A stretch of 64,000 bases of DNA from Geodermatophilus telluris (GTDB lineage: Bacteria > Actinomycetota > Actinomycetes > Mycobacteriales > Geodermatophilaceae), in the NCBI RefSeq assembly GCF_900102745.1, contig NZ_FMZF01000001.1, positions 744,001-808,000 on the forward strand, written 5' to 3'. Under the pieces are notes generated by a model. That model was not told the origin of the DNA, did not search any database, and saw only the letters and a program-made list of their open reading frames with translations. Position numbers and translations under genes: made by a program. How positions within the stretch are numbered: the first letter of the stretch is position 1; every line of letters starts with the position of its first letter. Below are positions 54,040 to 64,000 of this stretch, in pieces.

Positions 54040-54136
54040 GACGCCGCGCCGCCGGACGCCACCGAACGCCCCTCCGGGTGGCACGCTCGGACGCGGGCGG
54101 ACGCCCTCCGCACGACCGGCCGAGGGGGATGGGCCG

Positions 54137-54757
54137 ATGTCCCTGTCGTGGACGGTGCCGGGATCCCGGCCGTCGACACCGAGCGGACTCCTGGCCGCGG
54201 GCGCGGCGGTGTGCCTGCTGGCCGGCTGCGCCGCCGCGAGCGGTGGGAGCGGCACCGCCGGTCCCCCGTCCGCGGCGCCCGACTGGCGGGCGGCGACCTA
54301 CCGCGTGACGTGCGACGGGATCGTCCCGGACGGCATCCCGGTGACGCTCACCGACGGGGCCGCGCAGGTGCCGGCGGACGGGAGCCGGCCCCCGTTCTAC
54401 GACCACTACGAGGTCCGGTGGGAGGCCGACGCCCGGGGCGACGTCGACGGGGACGGCGAACCGGACACGGTGGTGCTGCTGCAGTGCTCGCCGCAGCCGT
54501 CCAACGGCATCGTCGAGGAGGTGCAGGTGTTCACCGCGTCCGGTGACCGGCTCGGCCTGCTGCCCAGCCCGCGCACCCTGCGCGAGGGGACGCCCCTGCC
54601 GCCGCTCTACGACCCGGCCGGGCTGTCGGTCCGGGACGGCGACGTCGTCGCCGCGATGCGCGCCTACGCGCCGGGGGACTCCCACGCCAGCGGCCCGTCG
54701 CTGCCCCTCACCGTGCGCTGGCACTGGGACGGGCAGGACTTCGTCCGCGTCCCCTGA
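54137..54757 (+). CDS. Secreted lipoprotein with D-x-D-G-D-G motif
   Basis: A 206-residue lipoprotein: signal peptide with lipobox L-A-G-C, then a beta-rich domain containing D-V-D-G-D-G-E-P-D, a calcium-binding-like loop as in FG-GAP or dockerin-type repeats, and W-x-W-D-G-Q-D-F near the end. Two internal Cys (T-C-D, Q-C-S) may pair. Function unknown. The GGGGAT before ATG 54137 is a weak ribosome binding site. Confidence 0.75.
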   Translation: MSLSWTVPGSRPSTPSGLLAAGAAVCLLAGCAAASGGSGTAGPPSAAPDWRAATYRVTCDGIVPDGIPVTLTDGAAQVPADGSRPPFYDHYEVRWEADARGDVDGDGEPDTVVLLQCSPQPSNGIVEEVQVFTASGDRLGLLPSPRTLREGTPLPPLYDPAGLSVRDGDVVAAMRAYAPGDSHASGPSLPLTVRWHWDGQDFVRVP

Positions 54758-54772
54758 CCCGGACCGGGCGCC

Positions 54773-55804
54773 TCAGCGCACCCGGTTCGGCTGCGCCCGC
54801 ATCGCCCGGTGCAGCGCCTTCACCCGGGCGTGCTCGGTGGCCCGGGCGCGGGCGTCGGCGCGCAGCAGCTGCCGGTGCGCCTCGGCCTGCAGCTTGCGCC
54901 AGCCCAGCAGCCGCGCCGGGTCGAGCCGGCCGTCGTCGATCGCGGCCGCGACCGCGCAGCCGGGCTCGGTGCGGTGCGCGCAGTCGCGGAACCGGCACTG
55001 CGCGGCGAGCTCGGCGACGTCGGCGTAGGCGGTGTCGACGCCCTCGTCGTCGTAGAGGCCGAGCTCGCGCATGCCGGGCGTGTCCACCAGCAGCCCGCCG
55101 CCGGGCAGCACGTGGAGCGCGCGCGCCGTGGTGGTGTGCCGGCCGCGGCCGTCGGCCGCGCGCACCTCGCGGGTGGGGGCCACCTCGCGGCCGGCCAGCG
55201 CGTTGGCCAGCGACGACTTCCCGACGCCGGAGGGCCCGACCATCGCCGCGGTGCGCCCGGGACCGAGCAGCGCCCGCACCGCGTCCACCCCCTCCCCCGT
55301 GTGCGCGCTGACCGCGAGCACCTGCACGCCGATCGCCTCCTCGGCCACCTCCGCGACGGCCGCCGCGACGTCGTCGCACAGGTCGGCCTTGGTGAGCACC
55401 ACGACCGGGGTCGCCCCGCTCCCCCACGCCACCGCCAGGTAGCGCTCCACCCGGCGGGCGCGGGTCGGGCCGGCCAGCGCGTCGACCACCAGCACCAGGT
55501 CGAGGTTCGCGGCGACCACCTGCGCGGCCGACGTCCGCCCGGCGACGGTGCGGGTGAACGCCGAGCGCCGCGGCAGCAGCGCGACGGCGAGCTCGCCGCG
55601 CAGCGCCACCCAGTCGCCGACCGCCGGTGCGGTCACGCCGTCGGGGTCGTGCAGCGCGGCCGCCGGGTGCACCCGCCGCTCGCCGTCGTCGGCCAGCACG
55701 GTGAGCCGGCCGCGGTCGACCCGGGCCACGCGGGCGGGCTCGGTGCCGGGCGGCAGGTGGTCCAGCAGGTCGGCCGACCAGCCGATGGAGGAGAGATGCG
55801 TCAC
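54773..55804 (-). CDS. rsgA: Ribosome small subunit-dependent GTPase A
   Basis: A 343-residue circularly permuted GTPase that helps 30S ribosome maturation. Motifs appear in permuted order: L-T-K-A-D (G4), V-S-A-H-T-G-E-G (G5), G-P-S-G-V-G-K-S-S (G1) and D-T-P-G-M-R-E (G3). An N-terminal OB-like domain precedes them, and a zinc motif C-R-F-R-D-C-x-H-x-x-E-P-G-C follows. GTG 55804 is chosen. Divergent from the phosphodiesterase gene. Confidence 0.95.
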   Translation of the reverse strand: MTHLSSIGWSADLLDHLPPGTEPARVARVDRGRLTVLADDGERRVHPAAALHDPDGVTAPAVGDWVALRGELAVALLPRRSAFTRTVAGRTSAAQVVAANLDLVLVVDALAGPTRARRVERYLAVAWGSGATPVVVLTKADLCDDVAAAVAEVAEEAIGVQVLAVSAHTGEGVDAVRALLGPGRTAAMVGPSGVGKSSLANALAGREVAPTREVRAADGRGRHTTTARALHVLPGGGLLVDTPGMRELGLYDDEGVDTAYADVAELAAQCRFRDCAHRTEPGCAVAAAIDDGRLDPARLLGWRKLQAEAHRQLLRADARARATEHARVKALHRAMRAQPNRVR

Positions 55805-55909
55805 GTCCCGGATGGTGGCCCGCAGGTCAGCGCGCCGTCTCCCCATTTCTCGGCGACTCGCCAGCCGCCGTTCGCCATCCCGACACCTCGGTCGGGTGTT
55901 CTGGGTGGC

Positions 55910-56953
55910 ATGCACGCGACCGAGTCGCTCGCGACTCACGCAGCGGCCCGTCTCCCCCGCGCGGTCGTCGTCGGGCACCGCGGTGCCTGCGCGTACCGCC
56001 CCGAGCACACGATCGCCAGCTACGAGCTGGCCATCGACATGGGCGCCGACCTCATCGAGCCCGACATCGTCGTCTCGCGGGACGGCGCGCTCGTCGCGCG
56101 GCACGAGAACGAGCTGTCGCGCACCACCGACGTCGCCTCCCGGCCCGAGTTCGCCGACCGGCGCACCACCCGCCGGGTCGGCCGCAAGAAGCGCACCGGC
56201 TGGTTCGCCGAGGACTTCACCCTCGCCGAGCTGCGCACGCTGCGCGCCGTCGAGCGCTTCCCCGGGCTGCGACCCACCAACACCGCCTACGACGGGCAGT
56301 ACGGGGTCCTCACCCTGGAGGAGGTCGTCGAGCTGGCGCGCCGCCGGTCCACCCCGCAGCGGCAGGTGCGCGTGCTGGCCGAGCTGAAGAAGCCCAGCTG
56401 GTCGGCCGAGCGCGGCCAGCCGATGACCGAGCTGGTCGCCGATGAGCTGCGGAGGCTGGACACCGCGCGGCCCGACGGCACCGTGGTCGTGCAGTCCTTC
56501 GACGTCGCGGCGCTGCGCCGGCTGCGGGCCGACCTCGGCGACGACGGCCCGACGATGCTCCAGCTGGTGGACGTCTGCGCCCCCGACGACTCGCTGCTCA
56601 CCAACGCCGGGCTGCGCGCGGTGTCCACCTACGCCCAGGGCATCGCGCCCAGCCGCGACCGCATCCTGCTGCGCGACGCCGACGACGAGCTGACCGGCGT
56701 CTCCGACCTGGTCGACCGCGCGCACTCCGCGGGGCTGCTCGTGGTGCCGTGGTCGCTCGCCGCGGAGAACGCCTTCCTGCCCCGCCACCTGCGGGTCGGG
56801 GACGACCCGGCCGGCATCGGCGACCTGCACGGCGAGGCGCGTCTTCTGCTCGCGCTCGGCGTCGACGGCGTCATCACCGACAACCCCGACGTGGCGGTCG
56901 CCGCCCGCGCCGAGCTCGAGCCGACGCAGCCGGTCCGCCCGGTCGCCGTCTGA
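55910..56953 (+). CDS. Glycerophosphodiester phosphodiesterase family protein
   Basis: A 347-residue TIM-barrel enzyme. V-V-G-H-R-G-A near residue 22, P-E-H-T-I-A-S-Y, I-E-P-D-I-V-x-S-R-D-G and H-E-N-E-L-S are the GDPD metal and catalytic signatures; D-G-V-I-T-D-N-P-D closes the barrel. It releases glycerol 3-phosphate from phospholipid headgroups. Unlike many GlpQ proteins it has no clear signal peptide, so it may act in the cytoplasm. ATG 55910 is used. Confidence 0.92.
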   Translation: MHATESLATHAAARLPRAVVVGHRGACAYRPEHTIASYELAIDMGADLIEPDIVVSRDGALVARHENELSRTTDVASRPEFADRRTTRRVGRKKRTGWFAEDFTLAELRTLRAVERFPGLRPTNTAYDGQYGVLTLEEVVELARRRSTPQRQVRVLAELKKPSWSAERGQPMTELVADELRRLDTARPDGTVVVQSFDVAALRRLRADLGDDGPTMLQLVDVCAPDDSLLTNAGLRAVSTYAQGIAPSRDRILLRDADDELTGVSDLVDRAHSAGLLVVPWSLAAENAFLPRHLRVGDDPAGIGDLHGEARLLLALGVDGVITDNPDVAVAARAELEPTQPVRPVAV

Positions 56954-57001
56954 CCCCCACCCGACGGGCGCCGCCCTGCGAGGCGGCGCGAGGAGTGGGG
57001 G
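56954..57001. terminator. Nested hairpin terminator
   Basis: Outer arms CCCCCAC (56954) and GTGGGGG (56995), inner arms GCGCCGCC and GGCGGCGC. It starts at the phosphodiesterase stop and faces the end of convergent purA. Confidence 0.7.
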
Positions 57002-57084
57002 CCGGAGGCTCCCGCGATCGAGTGCCGGGTGGGGCTCCGCGCAGGTCGGGCACGGCACCTGGCCGCGGTGAGGTCCGGAGGACC

Positions 57085-59053
<1,969 letters not shown>

Positions 59054-59140
59054 GGGGCAACCCGCCGTTCCCCCGGGTCGTGGACACTGGGGGCACCGAG
59101 CCGAGGAGGTCCCCCTGCGCCCGTTCCCGTCCGGGGTGCC

Positions 59141-60190
59141 GTGCCGGTGACCGCCGGCCGCCTGTCCGCCCGCGGGGCACCCCCGCGCCGGCGGCTGCTC
59201 GACCGGCTGATGACCCGGCCCGGCATCGTCCCGGTGCTGGGCCTGGTGGTGGTCGTCGTGCTCTTCGGGGTGCGCGTGCCCGGCCTGCTCAGCGCCGACG
59301 GCCTGGCCGGGGTGCTCGACGCGGCGGCGCTGCTGGGCATCGGCGGCGTGGCGGTCGGGCTGCTGCTGGCCGGCGGCCACTTCGACCTGTCCATCGGCAC
59401 GCTGGCGGTCTCCACCGCGGTCCTGACCGGGGTGCTCGCCGGTCCGGGCGAGTGGGGCACCTGGTCGGCCCTGGGCGTCTCGCTGGCGGCGGCGCTGGGC
59501 GTGGGGCTGCTCAACGGCTGGCTGGTCGTGCGCACCGGGCTGCCGAGCTTCCTGGTCACCCTCGCGACGGCGCTGGTGCTGCAGGGCGTCACGCTGGCCG
59601 GGATGCCGCTGCTGGCCGGGGCGCCGCGGGTCAGCGGCCTGGACGAGGCGCCGGGCTGGGGGGCGGCGGCGGCCCTGTTCGGGTCGACGGCCGAGGTCGG
59701 CGGCGGGGTGTTCCCCGTCGCGCTGCTGTGGTGGGCCGCGCTGACCGCCGGCGCCGGCTGGCTGCTGTGGCGCACCCGCTTCGGCAACCAGGTGCTGGCG
59801 ATGGGCGGCGCCCGCCGGGCGGCCCGCGAGCTGGGTGTGCCGGTGGCGCGCACGACGCTGACCCTCTACGCGCTCACGGCGGCCGCGGCCTGGCTGATCG
59901 GCACGCTGACCCTCGTGCCGGTGGCCAGCGTGGCCGCCACCCCGGCGCTGGCGACCGCGATCGACTTCGTGGTGGTCGCCGTCATCGGCGGCTGCCTGAT
60001 CACCGGGGGTCACGGGTCGATGGCCGGCGCCGCGACGGGTGCGCTGCTCTACGCCGTGGCGCGCCGCGGTGTCGAGCTGTCGGGCTGGGACCCGCGGTGG
60101 TCGCAGGCGCTGCTCGGCGTCCTGCTGCTCGTGGCGCTGGTGGTCGGCGGCGGGGTGCGGGGGCGGCTGCGCGCCGCACCACGCTCGTGA
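59141..60190 (+). CDS. ABC transporter permease (sugar-type, RbsC/BPD_transp_2)
   Basis: A 349-residue membrane protein with about 9 to 10 helices. G-L-L-L-A-G-G-H-F-D-L-S-I-G-T-L-A-V and G-L-P-S-F-L-V-T-L-A-T are RbsC-family signatures, and G-N-Q-V-L-A-M-G-G-A-R-R-A-A-R-E-L-G-V is the ATPase-coupling loop. GTG 59141 is used. The stop overlaps the ATPase start as GTGA. No substrate-binding protein lies nearby. Confidence 0.88.
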   Translation: MPVTAGRLSARGAPPRRRLLDRLMTRPGIVPVLGLVVVVVLFGVRVPGLLSADGLAGVLDAAALLGIGGVAVGLLLAGGHFDLSIGTLAVSTAVLTGVLAGPGEWGTWSALGVSLAAALGVGLLNGWLVVRTGLPSFLVTLATALVLQGVTLAGMPLLAGAPRVSGLDEAPGWGAAAALFGSTAEVGGGVFPVALLWWAALTAGAGWLLWRTRFGNQVLAMGGARRAARELGVPVARTTLTLYALTAAAAWLIGTLTLVPVASVAATPALATAIDFVVVAVIGGCLITGGHGSMAGAATGALLYAVARRGVELSGWDPRWSQALLGVLLLVALVVGGGVRGRLRAAPRS

Positions 60191-60990
60191 GCGCCGTCCC
60201 GCCGGTGCTGGAGCTGCGCGGCCTGACCGTCCGCTTCGGCAGCGTGGCCGCGCTGCACCGGGTCGGCGTCACGCTCGACGGCGGCCGGATCACCTGCGTG
60301 CTCGGGGAGAACGGCTCAGGCAAGTCGACGTTGGTGTCGGTGCTGTCCGGGCTGACGCCGCACGACGAGGGCGAGCTGCTGCTCGACGGGGCGCCGGTGC
60401 GCTTCGGCAGCCCCCGGGCCGCGCGGGCCGCCGGGATCGCCACGGTGTGGCAGGACCTCGCCGTCGTCCCGCTGCTGTCGGTGTGGCGCAACCTCGTGCT
60501 GGGCGCGGAGCCCACGCGGGGCAGGTGGCCGCTGCGCCGGCTCGACGTCGACGCGGCGCGCGAGACCGCCGTGCGGGCGCTGGAGCGGGTCGGCGTCACC
60601 GGCGTCGACCCCGACCAGCCGACCAACTCGCTGCGCCCGGGCGAGCGGCAGAGCCTGGCGATCGCCCGGGCGCTGCACTTCGGCGCCCGCGCGCTGGTGC
60701 TCGACGAGCCGACCGCGCCGATGACGATCGCCCAGCAGACGATCGTGGGGCAGGCGGTGCTGCGGGCGCGGGCCGAGGGCCTGGCCGTCGTCCTGGTGAC
60801 GCACAACCCGCGCTACGCCCACCTCGTGGGCGACCGCTACCTGCTGCTCGCGCGGGGTCAGGTCGCCGGCGACCTGACCCGTGCCGACGTCGACTCCGAC
60901 GACCTGACCCGGCTCATGGCCGGCGGCGAGGAGCTGACCGCGCTCACCGCCCGCCTGCGCGAGCTGCACCCCGAGCTCGGCGAGCGGTGA
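60187..60990 (+). CDS. ABC transporter ATP-binding protein (single domain)
   Basis: A 267-residue ATPase, half the size of fused RbsA-type proteins. Walker A is G-E-N-G-S-G-K-S-T, the Q-loop lies in V-W-Q-D-L, Walker B is A-L-V-L-D-E-P-T and the switch His is in V-T-H-N. The signature motif is L-R-P-G-E-R-Q rather than L-S-G-G-Q, a variant that may slow or alter ATP hydrolysis. It forms a pair with the permease; the solute receptor must be elsewhere. Confidence 0.9.
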   Translation: MSAVPPVLELRGLTVRFGSVAALHRVGVTLDGGRITCVLGENGSGKSTLVSVLSGLTPHDEGELLLDGAPVRFGSPRAARAAGIATVWQDLAVVPLLSVWRNLVLGAEPTRGRWPLRRLDVDAARETAVRALERVGVTGVDPDQPTNSLRPGERQSLAIARALHFGARALVLDEPTAPMTIAQQTIVGQAVLRARAEGLAVVLVTHNPRYAHLVGDRYLLLARGQVAGDLTRADVDSDDLTRLMAGGEELTALTARLRELHPELGER

Positions 60991-61002
60991 GCGGCCGGCG
61001 CG

Positions 61003-61146
61003 TCAGGTGAAGATGCTGACCCCGCCCGGGCCGACGAGCAGGCCGACGATGATCAGCACGATCCCCCAGAGCAGCTGCCTGCGGACGATCGCGAGGACGC
61101 CGGCGACGACGAGGACGACGGCGAGGATCCAGAGCAGGGTGGCCAC
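61003..61146 (-). CDS. GPGG-motif small membrane protein
   Basis: A 47-residue protein with two hydrophobic helices joined by R-R-Q-L-L-W-G and ending G-L-L-V-G-P-G-G-V-S-I-F-T. It fits the GPGG-motif small membrane protein family of actinobacteria, function unknown. GTG 61146 follows AGGAGG. Confidence 0.8.
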   Translation of the reverse strand: MATLLWILAVVLVVAGVLAIVRRQLLWGIVLIIVGLLVGPGGVSIFT

Positions 61147-61237
61147 GTGGCACCTCCTGTGACGGGCACCTGATCTTGGTGCCGAGCAGGGGAAGTGTGG
61201 ACCCGTTCGGGCCGTCGCGCGCGTCCAGCCACCCGGT

Positions 61238-61642
61238 TCAGGGAGCCAGTGACGGATCGCAGTCGTGCAGGAGCTGCGTGCACCGCTGCTGCTCGTCGAC
61301 CTCGCCGATCGCCTCGGCCGCGCGGGCCAGGACGGTGACGCAGCGAAGGAAGCCCCGGTTCGGCTCGTGCGACCACGGCACCGGGCCGTAGCCCTTCCAG
61401 CCGTTCCTGCGCAGCGCGTCCAGGCCGCGGTGGTAGCCGGTGCGGGCGTAGGCGTAGGCCTCGATGGTCCGGCCGCCGTCGAGCGCGCCCTCGGCCAGCG
61501 CCGCCCATGCCGCGCTGGCGCGCGGGTGCCCGGCGGCGACCGCGGCGGGGTCGGCGCCCGCGGCGAGCGCCGCCTCCGCGTCGGGGTCGCCGGGCAGCAG
61601 CGTGGCCGGCGGCTCGCCGAGCAGGTTGTGGGAGTGCGTCAT
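61238..61642 (-). CDS. DUF3151 family protein
   Basis: A 134-residue soluble helical protein. N-L-L-G-E-P-P-A-T-L-L-P, Y-A-Y-A-R-T-G-Y-H-R-G-L-D-x-L-R-R-N-G-W-K-G-Y-G-P-V-P-W and H-E-P-N-R-G-F-L-R are DUF3151 signatures. Function unknown. It starts 5 bases after the aldolase stop, an arrangement frequent in actinobacteria, so it is cotranscribed with fba. Confidence 0.92.
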   Translation of the reverse strand: MTHSHNLLGEPPATLLPGDPDAEAALAAGADPAAVAAGHPRASAAWAALAEGALDGGRTIEAYAYARTGYHRGLDALRRNGWKGYGPVPWSHEPNRGFLRCVTVLARAAEAIGEVDEQQRCTQLLHDCDPSLAP

Positions 61643-61647
61643 CGCCG

Positions 61648-62682
61648 TCAGGCGCCCTGCGACTGGCCGGCCGACAGCAGGTCCTCGCAGGCCTCGACCA
61701 CCCGCGCGGCCATGTTGGTCTCGGCGAGCTTCATGTAGGTGCGCGGGTCGTAGGTCTTCTTGTTGCCGACCTCGCCGTCGACCTTGAGCACGCCGTCGTA
61801 GTTGCTGAACATGTGCCCGGCGATCGGCCGGGTGAAGGCGTACTGGGTGTCGGTGTCGACGTTCATCTTCACCACGCCGTAGGACAGCGCCTCGCGGATC
61901 TCCGACTGCGCCGAGCCCGAGCCGCCGTGGAACACGAAGTTGAAGGGCTTGCTGCCCTCGGCCAGGCCCAGCTCGGAGGTGACGACCTCCTGACCCTGCT
62001 TGAGGACCTCCGGGCGCAGTTTGACGTTGCCGGGCTTGTAGACGCCGTGCACGTTGCCGAAGGTGGCGGCGAGCAGGTAGATGCCCTTCTCGCCCAGGCC
62101 GAGGGTCTTGGCGGTGGCCACGAAGTCGCCGGGGGCGGTGTAGAGCTTGTCGTTGATGTCGTGGCTGACGCCGTCCTCCTCGCCGCCGACGACGCCGATC
62201 TCCAGCTCCAGCACGATCTTGGCCGCGGCGCACTTCTCGATGAGCTCCTCGGCGATCTGCAGGTTCTCGTCGAGGTCGATGGCCGAGCCGTCCCACATGT
62301 GCGACTGGAACAGCGGCGCCTGGCCGGCGTCGACGCGGTCCTTCGATAGCGCGATCAGCGGGCGGACGTAGGCGTCGAGCTTGTCCTTGGGGCAGTGGTC
62401 GGTGTGCAGCGCGACGTTGACCGGGTACTTCTCGGCGACGACGTGCGCGAACTCGGCCAGCGCGACGGCGCCGGTGACCATGTCCTTCACCCGGGTGCCC
62501 GAGCCGAACTCCGCGCCTCCGGTGGAGAACTGGATGATGCCGTCGCTGCCGGCGTCGGCGAAGCCGCGCAGCGCCGCGTTGACCGTCTCCGAGGAGGTGC
62601 AGTTGATCGCCGGGTAGGCGAAGCCGCCCTCCTTGGCCCGGCTGATCATGTCGGCGTAGACCTCGGGGGTCGCGATGGGCAT
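61648..62682 (-). CDS. fba: Fructose-bisphosphate aldolase, class II
   Basis: A 344-residue zinc aldolase of glycolysis and gluconeogenesis. A-L-H-T-D-H-C-P holds zinc His and catalytic Asp; E-L-E-I-G-V-V-G-G-E-E-D, F-G-N-V-H-G and V-F-H-G-G-S-G-S give the remaining metal and phosphate ligands. N-V-D-T-D-T-Q is also present. Full length. GAGGAGAGCC precedes the ATG. Confidence 0.96.
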   Translation of the reverse strand: MPIATPEVYADMISRAKEGGFAYPAINCTSSETVNAALRGFADAGSDGIIQFSTGGAEFGSGTRVKDMVTGAVALAEFAHVVAEKYPVNVALHTDHCPKDKLDAYVRPLIALSKDRVDAGQAPLFQSHMWDGSAIDLDENLQIAEELIEKCAAAKIVLELEIGVVGGEEDGVSHDINDKLYTAPGDFVATAKTLGLGEKGIYLLAATFGNVHGVYKPGNVKLRPEVLKQGQEVVTSELGLAEGSKPFNFVFHGGSGSAQSEIREALSYGVVKMNVDTDTQYAFTRPIAGHMFSNYDGVLKVDGEVGNKKTYDPRTYMKLAETNMAARVVEACEDLLSAGQSQGA

Positions 62683-62755
62683 GCGGGCTCTCCTCGTCGA
62701 TCGGCGCTCGTCGCGGTCAGCATCCCACCTGCGGGGGCCGCGCCGACAGCGGGCG

Positions 62756-64000
62756 TCAGCCCCGGCGGCGGACCACCTTGCCGGGGTTGAGGATGCCGGC
62801 GGGGTCGAGCGCGTCCTTGATCGAGCGGTGCACGTCGACCGACACCGGGCCGATCTCGCGCTCCAGCCAGTCGGCCTTGAGCGTGCCGACGCCGTGCTCG
62901 CCGGTGATCGTGCCGCCGAGCGAGAGGCCGAGCTCGAGGATGGCGTCGAAGGCCTCCAGCGCCCGCGCGCGCTGGTCGGCGTCGGTCGCGTCGAACACGA
63001 TCGTCGGGTGCATGTTGCCGTCGCCGGCGTGCCCCATGACGCCGACGACCAGGCCGTACTGCGAGGAGATCGCGTCGCAGCCGTCGATGAAGGTGGCCAC
63101 CCGGGAGCGGGGCACGGCGACGTCGTCGAGCAGCACGCTGCCCAGCCGCTCGAGCGCCGGCAGCGCGGCCCGGCGGGCGGCGAGCAGCAGGTCGCCCTCG
63201 GCGGGGTCGGCGGTGGAGTGCACGAGGTCGGCGCCGGCGGCCTCGCACAGCCGGGTCAGCTCGGCGATCTCCGCGAGCGCGGCCGCTCCCCCGGCGTCGG
63301 ACCGGGCCACCAGCAGCGCCTGGGCGTCGCGGTCGAGGTCGGCCCGCAGCATGTCGTCGACCGCGCGGATGCAGGTGCGGTCCATGACCTCGAGCATGCT
63401 GGGCACCACGCCGCTGGTGACCACCGACTCGACGACCTGGCCGGTCTGCGCGCTGGTGGCGAAGGTGGCCACCAGGGTGACCGGGTCGGTGGCCGGTGCC
63501 GGGCGCAGCGCCAGCGTCGCCTCGGTGATGACGCCGAGGGTGCCCTCGGAGCCGACGAACAGCCGGGTGAGGTCGTAGCCGGCGACGCCCTTGACGGTGC
63601 GCCGCCCGGTGCGCAGCACCCGCCCGTCGGCCAGCACGACCTCGAGGCCGAGCACGTAGTCGGTGGTGACGCCGTACTTCACGCAGCACAGCCCGCCGGA
63701 GTTCATGGCCAGGTTGCCGCCGAGGGTGCACCAGTCGTAACTGGCCGGGTCCGGCGGGTAGAACAGCCCCGCGGCGGCGACCGCGTCGCGCAGCGCCTTG
63801 TTCACCACGCCGGGCTGGACGACGGCCAGCCGGTCGGCCGCCGACACCTCCAGGACGGCGTCCATGCGGGTCAGCACCACGGTGATCCCGCCGTCGACGG
63901 CGTTGGCCGCGCCCACCAGGCCCGAGCCCGCACCGCGCGGGACCACCGGGATGCCGTGCCGGGAGGCCAGCTCCATCACCGCGACGACGTCGTCGGTGCT
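62756..64000 (-). CDS. FAD-linked oxidase, GlcD/lactate dehydrogenase type (N-terminus beyond window)
   Basis: 415 residues are visible, lacking only the beginning. FAD-binding (PCMH) features: P-V-V-P-R-G-A-G-S-G-L, T-L-G-G-N-L-A-M-N-S-G-G and G-S-E-G-T-L-G-V-I-T. The C-terminal cap has G-H-A-G-D-G-N-M-H-P and G-E-H-G-V-G, which carry the metal and substrate His residues of GlcD and D-lactate dehydrogenases. It likely oxidises a 2-hydroxy acid such as glycolate or D-lactate. GlcE/GlcF partners are not seen. Confidence 0.9.
   Translation of the reverse strand, partial: STDDVVAVMELASRHGIPVVPRGAGSGLVGAANAVDGGITVVLTRMDAVLEVSAADRLAVVQPGVVNKALRDAVAAAGLFYPPDPASYDWCTLGGNLAMNSGGLCCVKYGVTTDYVLGLEVVLADGRVLRTGRRTVKGVAGYDLTRLFVGSEGTLGVITEATLALRPAPATDPVTLVATFATSAQTGQVVESVVTSGVVPSMLEVMDRTCIRAVDDMLRADLDRDAQALLVARSDAGGAAALAEIAELTRLCEAAGADLVHSTADPAEGDLLLAARRAALPALERLGSVLLDDVAVPRSRVATFIDGCDAISSQYGLVVGVMGHAGDGNMHPTIVFDATDADQRARALEAFDAILELGLSLGGTITGEHGVGTLKADWLEREIGPVSVDVHRSIKDALDPAGILNPGKVVRRRG

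Overview
The window is very GC-rich DNA with short intergenic gaps, frequent GTG starts and many stop/start overlaps of 1 to 4 bases (GTGA, ATGA, TGATG). The gene set is that of a mycothiol-producing actinobacterium: a mycothiol-dependent formaldehyde dehydrogenase with its metallo-beta-lactamase partner, DUF3073 and DUF3151 proteins, a GPGG-motif small membrane protein, a PurS/PurQ/PurL-type FGAM synthase and a valine-dehydrogenase-like enzyme. The protein style suggests the Geodermatophilaceae (Geodermatophilus, Blastococcus, Modestobacter), but no rRNA is present to prove it.

Left part (1-13.2 kb): a cut-off zinc-peptidase lipoprotein, a tandem pair of unknown paralogues with a small gene between them, zwf, a transmembrane Ser/Thr kinase, a DUF1684 protein, a gamma-carbonic-anhydrase-like protein and a glycine-rich secreted protein built from four 303-bp repeats. 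A tRNA-Lys gene follows whose 3' end is duplicated about 0.9 kb away around two small genes, like the scar of an integrated element. Then come lipoproteins, a DUF2231-Rieske fusion and a GtrA-like protein.

Middle-left (13.2-32 kb): wrbA, a metallophosphoesterase, a tRNA-Glu/Asp/Phe cluster, a glycosyltransferase, a four-gene operon with a split phosphotransfer enzyme resembling rifampin phosphotransferase next to an MFS exporter, and two catabolic operons (phosphotriesterase-family hydrolase with acyl-CoA ligase; MBL hydrolase, AMP ligase and GMC oxidoreductase). These are followed by an M23 cell-wall peptidase beside a perfect terminator.

Right part (32-64 kb): this is dominated by purine synthesis in several transcription units: purF-purM, purS-purQ-purL-sterol carrier gene, purB-purC, purD and purA. 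Between and after them lie vdh, the mycothiol formaldehyde pair, an OFA-type MFS transporter with its small subunit, an Ig-repeat surface protein, an AI-2E family transporter, rsgA, a glycerophosphodiesterase, an ABC permease/ATPase pair, class II aldolase and a cut-off glycolate-oxidase-like flavoprotein. An AbiEi/DUF559 nuclease-like gene, bounded on both sides by identically spaced pairs of an 18-bp palindrome, sits beside purS and is the most unusual unit in the window.

Regulation: a TANNNT box lies 6 to 8 bases before the start codon of about a dozen genes, the pattern expected for leaderless transcripts. A family of about 55-bp hairpin repeats is scattered between genes.
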